A stretch of 64,000 nt of DNA from Ditibartonella apis (GTDB taxonomy: Bacteria > Pseudomonadota > Alphaproteobacteria > Rhizobiales > Rhizobiaceae), in assembly GCF_001952075.1 (NCBI RefSeq), contig NZ_LXYU01000001.1:372001-436000 (forward strand), written 5' to 3'. Of this stretch, positions 9,412-17,984 are shown in pieces. A program made the translations under genes and the position numbers. Within the stretch, counting starts at the first letter, position 1. Each line of letters opens with the position of its first letter. The notes beneath the pieces were generated by a model. It saw nothing but the letters and a program-made list of their open reading frames with translations. It was not told where the DNA came from and searched no databases.

Positions 9412-11100
9412 GTGTCTTTTTATCAAAAAACAATAAACGTTTTTTTGCCAAAAACTGTCAGAAAAATCGTCGATCTAATTAATAGACCGGCGAGTTACCG
9501 GCGTTTTGATAAACAGCTTCCTACAGTTACCATCATATATGGTTCTTCAAATTCTACCATTGTTAGCCTGATTGATTATGTAAACGGATTAGCAGGCTGT
9601 TATAACCTCGTCCTTTTCTTACCCGAAGGATATACGGGCTTACCAGTTGAAGAACGGAAAAAATGTTGGCAGATTTACTACTATAATCCAGAAGATTTGC
9701 TTAAGCGTGTAAAACAGAAATTTGCGTGGTTTTTTCGATCTGTCCCTGACATGCATTTTGTCTTGGTCGACGCCTGTATCGGCCGCTTTCTGATGCGCTA
9801 TCTGTGGCGTAAAAAAATAGCCAGTATATTGCTTGTTAACAAAAATTATCCTCTCAAAGGAAAGCCTTTAAATAGAGTACTCGCTTACGCAACGAGAGTT
9901 ATTTACGATTCCTATAATACTTTTATGAAAACTCTCACTAACGAGCTCTGGGCATTTCCTGACAGTATAGACTATCTTTCTTTCGAAAAAGATGAGCGCC
10001 CACGAGAAGCCGAGGCTTATGTTCGGGAGATCATCGATATCTGCGAGAGGGCCAATAAGCAACTCGCTCAGGAAGACGAAGATGCGCATTTTTTAAGTAA
10101 ATCGCCGGAGTTTGATATTCCGTATTGGACCGGAAAAAACAAACATGTCTTAAACCGCTTTCGTTATGCTCGGCGTTATATCCGTGATTATAAAAGCGGC
10201 GCCAATGCAGCTCGTCCCAAACCCGGCTTTCATCCGGGAATTTACGCGGAAAATCACGATCTTGGTATAACTCGAATTGATCCATTCGTAGATTATCTAA
10301 AGTCGGGTAAACCTCAAGGGCACTGGAATTGGCAAGTACTTACATCGCCAGACATTGTTCATTCTTTCATCGGCAGACAGAAAATTGCATTGCACATACA
10401 TGCATTTTACCCGGATATGCTGGGGGAAATCTTTCAAAGATTGAAGAGTAATACAATACGTCCGGATATATTTATCAGTGTCAAAAGTGACAGAGATAAA
10501 TCGGTTATTGAACCGATGCTTAAAGGATATGGTGACAGAATCGAGATCAAGCTTGTTCCTAACCGCGGAAGAGATATCGGTCCACTGTTAACGGAATTCG
10601 GACACAAGTTTGTAGAAGACTATGATATCATCGGTCATATCCACACAAAAAAGAGTTTGCACAAAACCAACCGCGAGATGGTCGCTGCGTGGAATAATTT
10701 CCTTTTAACAAATCTTTTAGGCGATGGGAAAAAGATACGGATGGCCGATGCCATCCTGAACTATATGCAATCAAATAAAAAAACCGCTCTTATTTTTCCT
10801 GATGACAAATATGCCGTTGGCTGGGCCCGCAATTATCAAGCCGCGGTTGATATAGCTCACCGTATAGGGTTAGTGAAATTGCCCAAATATGTTGTATTTC
10901 CAACAGGTTCAATGTTTTGGGTTAAAGCAGCTGTGCTAAAGCCATTTGTCGATCTCAACCTCACATGGGAAGACTATCCTGATGAGCCCCTGCCAACCGA
11001 TGGTACGCATTTACATGCAATTGAACGGATGTTGACGTTAAGCTGCTATCAACAAGGCCTTGATATAGCTACAACCTATCTACCAGACACAATGCGATGA
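9412..11100 (+). CDS. RgpF-type rhamnan synthesis F family protein
   Basis: Likely involved in surface glycan assembly. The C-terminal half (about residues 300-555) matches the rhamnan synthesis protein F family: KIALHIHAFYPDMLGEIFQRL, VPNRGRDIGPLLTEFG, DIIGHIHTKKSLH and FPTGSMFWVKA. The N-terminal 250 residues, with IIYGSSNSTIVSLIDYV, are less conserved and not recognised. The start is uncertain: the frame opens at a TTG (9397) and a GTG at 9412, and neither has a good ribosome-binding site. AT content appears higher than in neighbours, and no other glycan genes are adjacent, which could mean transfer or loss of partners. The enzyme reaction is not established by sequence. Confidence 0.75.
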   Translation: MSFYQKTINVFLPKTVRKIVDLINRPASYRRFDKQLPTVTIIYGSSNSTIVSLIDYVNGLAGCYNLVLFLPEGYTGLPVEERKKCWQIYYYNPEDLLKRVKQKFAWFFRSVPDMHFVLVDACIGRFLMRYLWRKKIASILLVNKNYPLKGKPLNRVLAYATRVIYDSYNTFMKTLTNELWAFPDSIDYLSFEKDERPREAEAYVREIIDICERANKQLAQEDEDAHFLSKSPEFDIPYWTGKNKHVLNRFRYARRYIRDYKSGANAARPKPGFHPGIYAENHDLGITRIDPFVDYLKSGKPQGHWNWQVLTSPDIVHSFIGRQKIALHIHAFYPDMLGEIFQRLKSNTIRPDIFISVKSDRDKSVIEPMLKGYGDRIEIKLVPNRGRDIGPLLTEFGHKFVEDYDIIGHIHTKKSLHKTNREMVAAWNNFLLTNLLGDGKKIRMADAILNYMQSNKKTALIFPDDKYAVGWARNYQAAVDIAHRIGLVKLPKYVVFPTGSMFWVKAAVLKPFVDLNLTWEDYPDEPLPTDGTHLHAIERMLTLSCYQQGLDIATTYLPDTMR

Positions 11101-11119
11101 GCCTATTTAAGAAAAGATT

Positions 11120-11171
11120 GGTTCCAGACAATCCTTTTTTCAAAGGATGAACCGGAACCATATTTTTGTTA
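11120..11171 (+). terminator. Terminator after the RgpF-type gene
   Basis: GGTTCC at 11120-11125 pairs with GGAACC at 11154-11159, with an inner ATCCTTT/AAAGGAT stem, followed by TATTTTTG. It lies 20 bases after the stop codon. Confidence 0.65.
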
Positions 11172-11206
11172 CGACAAACGACGGAATTTAACGACTTTTG
11201 AAAGCC

Positions 11207-12172
11207 TTACTTTTTTTCGTCATTTCTCAGTTTTATGCTCTCGGCAGTTTTTTCAATCTCGTCACTATAGGCAGCCAATGTACCTTTTTCACCGGTTGCA
11301 TGCATAAAAATCGGATGACCGTCATTACCAACCGCAGCATAGATAACGAGATCAACAGGATCACCCTTCATAAGGGCAGTTGCCTGTAAACGAAGTCCCG
11401 AATGGCCGGCAAATTTTGTCGTCGAGGTCTTGCGATGCTCGACATTTTTGACGGTATTCTGGATAGACTGGAGATAAGTATCAACAACCTTATCAAGGGG
11501 TGCATTCGGGGCAGTCTCGAGACCTTTTGTGACGATAATATCGGGCCGTTCGACATCTTCTTTTGTATAAGCCGGAATTGTGAGCATTGCCGAACTGTTC
11601 ATGATCGATCCGACAAATTCGAATGGCGGTTGAGCGCCAAAGGTAAAGGGCAAAGCACTTAATTGATCAGTTTCGTCATTATGGCTGGCAAGTGAAACAG
11701 AATTGAAAATCTTCATGGCATCATCAGCCGAAAATTCTTCGGTTTCCGGTGCTTGCACCGTTATGACATAAGATGCATTCGACGTGAAAAGCATTGATGA
11801 CCATTTGTCGAAAACATCATTTGCAGCCGCCTGCTTGCCCTTATAGACAATTAAATCATACCCATCGCGCGATTTTGTTTTGAGCTGCGTTGCTATGTCA
11901 TAGTGCTGAGCACCCATTGCAGCTGTAAATTTGCTCTGATCGTTGAACAGCTCTTTCATCCTGTTACTTGCCGGAGGCATGGTCGCAACAAGAATGGAAG
12001 CCCCGGTTTTTTTGTCGACAAAGCCGCTAAAATCGGTTGTCAGAGTAAAGCTGTCAGGAACGCTGATATATACCGCTGTTCCGGGAACTTTCTGGTATAC
12101 CGCAGCTCGAGTAGCTATCGGTGCCACGCATAAAGCAATAACAGCAGAGATGAGTCGTATTGATTTATACAC
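11207..12172 (-). CDS. Exported protein of unknown function
   Basis: Protein of 321 residues that I do not recognise. Residues 1-23 form a Sec signal peptide (KSIRLISAVIALCVAPIATRA), so the product should be periplasmic. The mature part seems to hold two similar alpha/beta halves of about 140 residues, each with a segment of the kind found in DcrB/PsbP-like folds: an N-terminal PDSFTLTTDF / IPAYTKED stretch and a later helix near MKIFNSVSL / IEKTAESIKL. That duplication is an impression from reading, not an alignment. It is monocistronic between the RgpF-type gene (convergent) and the APC permease gene. Confidence 0.75.
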   Translation of the reverse strand: MYKSIRLISAVIALCVAPIATRAAVYQKVPGTAVYISVPDSFTLTTDFSGFVDKKTGASILVATMPPASNRMKELFNDQSKFTAAMGAQHYDIATQLKTKSRDGYDLIVYKGKQAAANDVFDKWSSMLFTSNASYVITVQAPETEEFSADDAMKIFNSVSLASHNDETDQLSALPFTFGAQPPFEFVGSIMNSSAMLTIPAYTKEDVERPDIIVTKGLETAPNAPLDKVVDTYLQSIQNTVKNVEHRKTSTTKFAGHSGLRLQATALMKGDPVDLVIYAAVGNDGHPIFMHATGEKGTLAAYSDEIEKTAESIKLRNDEKK

Positions 12173-12283
12173 TGTTCGGACCTCCAGTATTCTAAACCAC
12201 CCAATGCATCAACGAGTTGAACCGCATATCTAATATAATACCTAGAACGATTATAAGATAGAAATGTTCAACAAAAAACACCC

Positions 12284-13735
12284 TCATGATGGATCAGTCA
12301 CGGAAATGTGACGGGCTATGTTACTCTTTCTGTATCCGTAACAAAAATAGAACACGATTCCAATGAGGTTCCACAAGAGAAAATAGAACTGGGTTTTCGA
12401 AGGCAGGCTGAAAAACAGATAAATACACCCGATTGCACTCACCGGCCCGACAATCCATACGAAAGGTGTTTTGAATTTTCTGGGAATATCTGCCGCAGTT
12501 TTACGCAAGACAACAAGACAAATACCGACAGAGGTAAAGGCGACCAACGTTCCGGCATTGGCCAATGCCGCGATTTCATCAAGACGAAAAAGCCCGGCAA
12601 TGGCAGCAATGATTATCGCTGTGAAAATTGTTGTCGTAACCGGCGTACCGGTTTTTGCACTGACGCGAGAAAGGAAACCCGGCAAGGTACCATCACGCCC
12701 CATAACAAAAAATATGCGCGTCTGACCGTAAAAGAATGCTAATAAAACAGTTGGCAAGGCCACGACAGCAGCAATACCGATGATGCCGGCAATACTATTG
12801 GAATTGAGACTACGCAAAATATGTGCAAGTGGCTCCTCGCTATGGGAAAATGCCGTGTAATGAAGTGCTCCCACTGCGCCGAGACCGACGAGAACATAAA
12901 TAATGATACAGACAATCAGCGAACCGACAATGCCGATAGACAGATCACGACGTGGTTGCTTGGTTTCTTCAGCAGCCGTTGCAATTGTATCAAAACCATA
13001 GAAGGCGAAAAATATAATAGCGGCCGCAGCCATCACACCGCGTTCGACGCCATCAGGTGACATGACTTTGGAAAAGCCATTCGGCATGAAAGGATGAAGA
13101 TTTTCAATATTGAAATGCGGCAGCGTAACAATAATGAAAAGCACAAGAGCTGCTATCTTGATAAGAACAAGGAACAAATTCAACGTTGCACTTGCTTTGG
13201 TGCCAATAATCAACATTCCGGCAATAACGAAAACAATAAAAACTGCAGGAAGATTGACAAGCCCATGAAGTTGGGTTGCGGGATCAACAGAATTATAACC
13301 GGCTGTCAGCCAGAACGGCAGATGAATGCCGATGCCGTGCAAAAAACCTGTTGCATAGGCCGACCAGCCGACAGCAACAGTACTTACAACCAGCGAATAT
13401 TCGAGAATAAGACTCCATCCGACAATCCAGGCAATCAGCTCTCCTAACGCAGCATAGGAATAAGTATAGGCACCTCCGGCAAGCGGAATAAGGGTAGCAA
13501 GTTCGGCATAGGCAAATGCGGCACATGCACAAATAACACCTGCAATCACAAAGGATAACAGCACTGCCGGCCCTGCTCTATCGGCGCCAATGCCGATCAA
13601 AGTATAAATGCCGGTACCGACGATCCCTCCAACTCCCAAGGCAACAAGATGATGCCAACTTAATGTTGGAATGAGCTTACGCTCGTTATCCGAAGTTTGT
13701 TGAACAACCGGTTTACGTCTAAGCCATTCTGACAC
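12284..13735 (-). CDS. APC-superfamily amino acid permease
   Basis: Inner-membrane transporter of 483 residues with about 12 hydrophobic helices. The helix 1 unwound motif GVGGIVGTGIYTLIG and the helix 2-3 region FAYAELATLIPLAGGAYTYSY are typical of the cationic amino acid transporter (YfnA/CAT) branch. ATAAEETKQPRRDLSIGI in the helix 6-7 loop is also characteristic. It probably imports an amino acid by proton symport or exchange. The gene is monocistronic; upstream, 218 bases separate it from infC, which is read in the same direction and has its own terminator. Confidence 0.88.
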   Translation of the reverse strand: MSEWLRRKPVVQQTSDNERKLIPTLSWHHLVALGVGGIVGTGIYTLIGIGADRAGPAVLLSFVIAGVICACAAFAYAELATLIPLAGGAYTYSYAALGELIAWIVGWSLILEYSLVVSTVAVGWSAYATGFLHGIGIHLPFWLTAGYNSVDPATQLHGLVNLPAVFIVFVIAGMLIIGTKASATLNLFLVLIKIAALVLFIIVTLPHFNIENLHPFMPNGFSKVMSPDGVERGVMAAAAIIFFAFYGFDTIATAAEETKQPRRDLSIGIVGSLIVCIIIYVLVGLGAVGALHYTAFSHSEEPLAHILRSLNSNSIAGIIGIAAVVALPTVLLAFFYGQTRIFFVMGRDGTLPGFLSRVSAKTGTPVTTTIFTAIIIAAIAGLFRLDEIAALANAGTLVAFTSVGICLVVLRKTAADIPRKFKTPFVWIVGPVSAIGCIYLFFSLPSKTQFYFLLWNLIGIVFYFCYGYRKSNIARHISVTDPS

Positions 13736-13910
13736 TCTATCTACTCCCTACTCCTACCGCCTTACAATGCTCTCAACAGATTGGAAGCATGTATCCCTTC
13801 ACGGTATAAAACGCGAAACTCCAACTTTTTTGTTCTATAAATATAAAAATAAAATGCGATGTTTTTACTATTTCATTTATTGGCTAACAATTGCAACAAA
13901 AAAAGGTAAT

Positions 13911-13940
13911 AAAAAAGCACCGTTTATAACGGTGCTTTTC
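13911..13940 (-). terminator. Terminator of infC
   Basis: AAAAGCACCG, a seven-base loop and the exact complement CGGTGCTTTT, followed on the minus strand by a T-run. It lies 14 bases after the infC stop, so infC is not followed by co-transcribed rpmI-rplT at this locus. Confidence 0.85.
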
Positions 13941-13953
13941 AAATTCCATCGCT

Positions 13954-14490
13954 TTATTTGGGTGCGATGACCATCATCATCTGTCGCCCTTCAAGCTTAG
14001 GCTCGGCTTCCACTTTCGAAATACCGGACGTATCTACTTTTAAACGTTCAAGAAGTTGCATACCCAATTCCTGGTGGGCCATTTCACGGCCACGGAACCG
14101 AAGGGTAATCTTGACCTTGTCGCCACCTTCAAGAAATTTTGCGATCGCCTTCATCTTTACCCCGTAATCGTGAGTATCGATGTTCGGCCGCATCTTGATT
14201 TCTTTAATTTCCACGGTCTTCTGCTTTTTACGAGCTTCAGACGCTTTTTTCTGGTTCTGATATTTCAGTTTGCCAAGATCGATGATTTTACAAACCGGAG
14301 GTTCTGCATTGGGAACAATCTCTACAAGATCAAGACCAGCCTCTTCAGCCATTGCCAAAGCATCGTGCGTTGAAATAATCCCGTGATTATGCCCTTCATG
14401 ATCAATAAGCTGTATACGAGGAATGCGAATATCCTGATTGGAACGCGGCCCATCTTTTGGGGTTGGCGTTGATTTAAACGGTCGGCGAAT
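13954..14490 (-). CDS. infC: Translation initiation factor IF-3 with AUU start
   Basis: IF-3 binds the 30S subunit and discriminates against non-standard initiator codons. The full-length protein is 178 residues, opening [20 protein letters not shown] and ending [11 protein letters not shown]; the linker [17 protein letters not shown] is typical. The start must be ATT at 14490-14488: reading upstream in frame gives ACC, CCG, GAA, GGA and then the stop TAG, with no ATG, GTG or TTG. GGGAGA stands at good distance ahead. An ATG at 14358 would remove 44 conserved residues. AUU starts are the known basis of infC autoregulation in enterobacteria, so the same control is likely here. Confidence 0.95.
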   Translation of the reverse strand: MRRPFKSTPTPKDGPRSNQDIRIPRIQLIDHEGHNHGIISTHDALAMAEEAGLDLVEIVPNAEPPVCKIIDLGKLKYQNQKKASEARKKQKTVEIKEIKMRPNIDTHDYGVKMKAIAKFLEGGDKVKITLRFRGREMAHQELGMQLLERLKVDTSGISKVEAEPKLEGRQMMMVIAPK

Positions 14491-14785
14491 GGTCGGTTCT
14501 CCCTATAATAGTTTCAATTCTTCAGCCTTGACATAAGCTATCCGTTAAAAATAGGCGGGGTGACTTGATAGAACAAAGTTTCCTCGCCGGATATATGTTT
14601 TATATCCGGATAAACTTATATCTTCTCTGTCATATACAAATTGACGTTTGAAAACAACCGAAATGCTAGGCTTTTAACGAATATTGCCGTGAAAGAGCTA
14701 TTAAGGGTTTAAGTTCGCAAATTTCCGGTTAGAATAAAACTGTTCGAAATAAATCCGGGCTTTCAAACTTTGCAGGGAGTTTTTT

Positions 14786-15559
14786 ATGGAAAATGGTGAT
14801 CTTGAATTTCTGACTGTAGGCCATCAAAAACTCGCTATTCGCGCTTTGAAGGGGAGTAAACATCCCGGCTTGATGTGGTTGCCCGGTTACCGTTCACATA
14901 TGATGGGTGGCAAAGCTCTTGCATTGAACGAATTTGCAAAAAGCAACGATTATCCTTTTTTACGTTTTGATTATTCGGGAACTGGCGAATCAGAAGGTGA
15001 TTTCCATCAGGGTAGTATTTCCAAATGGTTGGAAGAAAGCCTGATACTTTTTGAAAAATTTTGCCAAGGACCGCAAATTATTGCCGGCTCGTCAATGGGT
15101 GGTTGGATCGCGCTTCGCATGGCACAAATTCTTGCCAAAAAAAACATCCCGCTTGCCGGTTTGTTACTTTTGGCACCTGCACCGGATTTTACGCGCGATC
15201 TTGTTCGCCCTCAAATGACAGATGAACAGAAAAAGGAACTTGATAAACAGGGCTTTTTTGAAGTTCCTTACGAAAAAGATATGGATCCCGTACCTTTTAC
15301 AAAAATTTTCCTTGATGACGGGGATAAAAATCTGGTTATGGAAGGGCTCATTGATATCAACTGTCCCGTTCACATCATACAGGGAATGGCCGATAATGAA
15401 GTTCCCTATCAACACACCCTCGAACTTGTCGAACATCTTCCCTTCAATAATGTCACGCTGACGTTGGTTAAAGACGGCGAACATCATCTTTCCAGACCCG
15501 AAGATATGGCTATAATTCTGGATGGTTTGAAGATGTTGATAGAAAATCACGACCACTGA
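14786..15559 (+). CDS. Alpha/beta hydrolase
   Basis: Serine hydrolase of 257 residues, cytoplasmic. The nucleophile elbow is GSSMGG (about residues 96-101), a turn before it reads FLRFDYSGTGESEG, and the likely catalytic histidine is in KDGEHHLSRPED near the C-terminus. Similar proteins include mitochondrial ABHD10-type thioesterases and bacterial acyl esterases; the substrate is unknown. The ATG at 14786 has GCAGGGAG upstream. The gene is divergent from infC across 295 bases, a pairing also seen in related genera as far as I recall. Confidence 0.85.
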   Translation: MENGDLEFLTVGHQKLAIRALKGSKHPGLMWLPGYRSHMMGGKALALNEFAKSNDYPFLRFDYSGTGESEGDFHQGSISKWLEESLILFEKFCQGPQIIAGSSMGGWIALRMAQILAKKNIPLAGLLLLAPAPDFTRDLVRPQMTDEQKKELDKQGFFEVPYEKDMDPVPFTKIFLDDGDKNLVMEGLIDINCPVHIIQGMADNEVPYQHTLELVEHLPFNNVTLTLVKDGEHHLSRPEDMAIILDGLKMLIENHDH

Positions 15560-15798
15560 AAACAATGTTTTGATGATCAAACGGAAAATCCGGCCGGTTT
15601 TCTAATCGGCAAAATCCCGTTAACAACGGAAAAGCAAATTGGCGAGAATTGCCGTGAAAATTGTTTGTCTTCAAAATTAACAAATTGAATGCAAAACAAA
15701 AATTCGCCGAATGTTTTTGGAGCGAATTTAAAGCAAATCTTTCCGTGATATTTTTACCTATCTCTTCAAAAAATGCTTTTTGTTATTAAATAAAGGCC

Positions 15799-16563
15799 AT
15801 GTTTTTTCCCAAGCCTCGCACTCACTATTTTGAACCAGAAAAATTACAGCTGACGCTGCAATTGTCGGATCGTGCCTTGCCGCTTACGATTGTAACAAGT
15901 GCGCGAGCAAAAAGGCTGACATTGCGGATAGAGGCCGGTGGAAAAGGCGTGCGTGCAACTATCCCGCCAAGAACATCTGAAGAAGAGGTCTTAAACTTCG
16001 TCGAGCGTTATAAAGGTTGGATAGAAAACCGCATTTCCCGTTTGCCTCCTCCACAGGAGGCCCCGATGTTGAGAGCTGGTGCCGCCATACCTATCCTCGG
16101 TTATCCTTATGAAATTATTCATCAAGAAGGGCGCGGCAATGTCACTATTATTCAGAATGATAATGGCAAGGGCGGGAAAATCATTGTTTATGGTGATAGC
16201 CGGCATTTGCCGCGACACATCAGTGAAGCACTGAAGAAACAGGCAGCCCGCATTATCGGCCCGCTTGTCGAAAAACATAGTCAAACGGTCGGTCGCAAAC
16301 CGGTTTCCATTCGCTATAAAGATACCAGAAGCCGCTGGGGGTCTTGCTCGGCCGACGGTCATTTGTCGTTTTCATGGCGCATTGTCATGGCACCCTTGGG
16401 TGTCATTGATTATCTCGTTGCTCACGAGACTTCCCATCTTATAGAGATGAACCATGGCCCCAAATTCTGGGCGTTGTGCGAGAAACTGTGCCCTCGCACA
16501 AAAGAATATAAGGCATGGCTCAAGCGCAATGGACAGGCACTTCATGCGATCGACTTCAAATAA
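15799..16563 (+). CDS. YgjP/WLM-type M48-like metallopeptidase
   Basis: Predicted zinc metalloprotein of 254 residues with the HExxH motif in LVAHETSHLIEMNHGPKFW near residues 210-228; the third ligand is the histidine in MNHGPKFW. The upstream RYKDTRSRWGSCSADGHLSFSWRI is a family hallmark (DUF45). Such proteins are called M48 or SprT-like; their substrate is unknown. It follows the hydrolase gene by 239 bases with no clear terminator and faces tenA. Confidence 0.87.
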   Translation: MFFPKPRTHYFEPEKLQLTLQLSDRALPLTIVTSARAKRLTLRIEAGGKGVRATIPPRTSEEEVLNFVERYKGWIENRISRLPPPQEAPMLRAGAAIPILGYPYEIIHQEGRGNVTIIQNDNGKGGKIIVYGDSRHLPRHISEALKKQAARIIGPLVEKHSQTVGRKPVSIRYKDTRSRWGSCSADGHLSFSWRIVMAPLGVIDYLVAHETSHLIEMNHGPKFWALCEKLCPRTKEYKAWLKRNGQALHAIDFK

Positions 16564-16736
16564 TTGATTGAAAAAACGCGATCATTGTTGCGGCCTTAAA
16601 AAAATCACCGTCTTCGCGGAAAGACGATCCTGAATAGATTGAGATTGACGAAATACGCTGTTGATGTCGCCTGCAAAATAACGTTGAAAAGCCGAGGATT
16701 CATTAAAACACCAGCACCTTGGGGAATGCAGAAAGG

Positions 16737-17414
16737 TTAGGCATCAAGCCCCATTTGCCAAAATTCGGTTTCAAGGCGGGTTGCCGTGTTGAAAATTTTT
16801 CTCAAGCGCTCAAACCGCACTTTACTGTCTTCTGCCGTGGCAAGTTTGTTAAAACTTTCAAGAAAAGACCGGACACCATTCAGATAGTCTTCGCTCTTAT
16901 AATTATTGATCCATTCCGAATAGGGATTGCCTTTGAACACTGTTTTATCAGAGTTGACGAGATTAAGACCGATTTCGGCGTAGCCTGCAACACAAGGTAT
17001 CAAGGCTGTCATTAAATCAAGTCTATCGCCCGAATATCCGACATCCAGAACAAAACGGGTATAGGCAATGGTTTGAATTGCTTCTTCTGCCCGGCTCATC
17101 TCCTGTTCCGATAGTCCCCACTTTTTTGCATAGGCGACATGAAGCGGCATTTCCTCTGCAATGGCTTTGAGCCCGTCAAGCGCCTCTCTGACATCGGAAA
17201 TATTTGTAGATTTTGCTGCAAGAAGCGCATAGCCGCGAGAAAAATGAACAAGAAACAGATAGTCTTGCGTTAAAAACTTCCTGAAACATTTTTCAGGCAG
17301 CGTTCCTGCAGCCAATTGGTTGACAAAAGGATGACAAGTATAAGCCTGCCATAATGCGCCCGCGTTTTTTCTCAATTGTCCAAAAGAACCTTGTTCGAAA
17401 TCGGGGTTTTTCAT
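16737..17414 (-). CDS. tenA: TenA family thiaminase II-like protein
   Basis: TenA-type aminopyrimidine aminohydrolase, which salvages degraded thiamine by releasing hydroxymethylpyrimidine. It is 225 residues, the usual size. Family features are WQAYTCHPFVNQLAAGTLP, FLTQDYLFLVHFSRGYAL, the cysteine in LIPCVAGYAEIG (active-site region) and the C-terminal glutamate in FLESFNKLA. Its start overlaps the stop of the upstream secreted-protein gene by four bases (ATGA at 17411-17414), indicating coupling. No thiamine riboswitch was recognised near it. TenA proteins with the active-site cysteine are usually thiaminases; a purely regulatory role is less likely. Confidence 0.9.
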   Translation of the reverse strand: MKNPDFEQGSFGQLRKNAGALWQAYTCHPFVNQLAAGTLPEKCFRKFLTQDYLFLVHFSRGYALLAAKSTNISDVREALDGLKAIAEEMPLHVAYAKKWGLSEQEMSRAEEAIQTIAYTRFVLDVGYSGDRLDLMTALIPCVAGYAEIGLNLVNSDKTVFKGNPYSEWINNYKSEDYLNGVRSFLESFNKLATAEDSKVRFERLRKIFNTATRLETEFWQMGLDA

Positions 17415-17809
17415 TCATCCTCCTCTATATCTGACTGACAGGACTGTAATACGACTTTATCTGTTTTTGACTGCTCGTTGTCTTTATAGGTCCCGTTGTC
17501 TTTATAGGTAAGGACTGCCTCATTACCTTTTATATGAAGGCGATAATTATCTTGTTCATCAACGGCAATAAAAAGTTTTCCTGGAAAAAGCTTATCCGGA
17601 TTTTTAGGCTCCTCACGCATTCCGACCAATTTTCCATCAATGGCAACAACTGCATAATCGCGTTCTTTGTCTTTGATAAAGACAACCTGTAACGACACAC
17701 CGCGCTCGCAAATATAGGTCTCATTATGTACGGACGGGTCTTGTGCATTGGCCGCAATAAAAGGGAATGCCAAAAACAAAGCAACCGTCACGAAAATCGT
17801 CTTCAACAT
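17411..17809 (-). CDS. Small secreted protein, MliC-like
   Basis: Protein of 132 residues with a Sec signal peptide (about 1-22, ending FIAANAQ). The mature part has two cysteines, in YICERGVSLQVVF and VVLQSCQSD, placed as in MliC/PliC-type C-type lysozyme inhibitors, and an AVLTY stretch near the end; the match is weak and the function stays open. An 18-base tandem duplication at 17476-17511 encodes TYKDNG/TYKDNE. It overlaps tenA by four bases, so the two are probably one transcript although no shared function is obvious. Confidence 0.7.
   Translation of the reverse strand: MLKTIFVTVALFLAFPFIAANAQDPSVHNETYICERGVSLQVVFIKDKERDYAVVAIDGKLVGMREEPKNPDKLFPGKLFIAVDEQDNYRLHIKGNEAVLTYKDNGTYKDNEQSKTDKVVLQSCQSDIEEDE
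17476..17511. repeat. 18-base tandem duplication inside the MliC-like gene
   Basis: Two adjacent copies of an 18-base unit (17476-17493 and 17494-17511) differ only in the last two bases. The unit keeps the frame and adds six residues, so it looks like a recent slippage or expansion that a close relative may lack. Confidence 0.85.
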
Positions 17810-17841
17810 TTTTCAGGACCTTTTAAACAGGATAATTTTTT

Positions 17842-17866
17842 GGAACTTTATGTGAGACCATCCGTT
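17842..17866 (+). promoter_or_regulatory. EcfG-type general stress promoter
   Basis: GGAAC at 17842-17846 and CGTT at 17863-17866 are separated by 16 bases. This is the alphaproteobacterial general-stress sigma factor (EcfG/RpoE2) consensus without mismatch. It points to the right into a region with no reading frame but strong secondary structure; a start near 17872 is expected. Confidence 0.75.
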
Positions 17867-17871
17867 ATGAA

Positions 17872-17984
17872 GGCACCAGGAACGAACCTGGTACCCCTGG
17901 GTGCCCGATAGAGTTGCCCCCGCTTGTCTAGGTCGGGCACCCGTTCTTCTCATTATACGCCTCCTCCCATATAATGAGCACTAA
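17872..17984 (+). ncRNA. Candidate stress-induced sRNA with anti-Shine-Dalgarno loop
   Basis: Three consecutive hairpins follow the EcfG promoter. Hairpin 1: GGCACCAGG/CCTGGTACC (17872-17895, one G-T pair). Hairpin 2: GGGTGCCCGA/TCGGGCACCC (17899-17942), whose loop carries GCCCCCGC. Hairpin 3: CTCATTATA/TATAATGAG (17949-17978), a perfect 9-pair stem whose 12-base loop is CGCCTCCTCCCA, complementary to Shine-Dalgarno sequences. CCUCCUCCC loops mark the cuckoo/CcsR group of alphaproteobacterial sRNAs, and a C-rich loop under stress-sigma control recalls Caulobacter GsrN. No strong U-run terminator is seen, so the 3' end is uncertain and may run into the antisense of the L,D-transpeptidase gene. 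Family assignment is inference. Confidence 0.6.
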
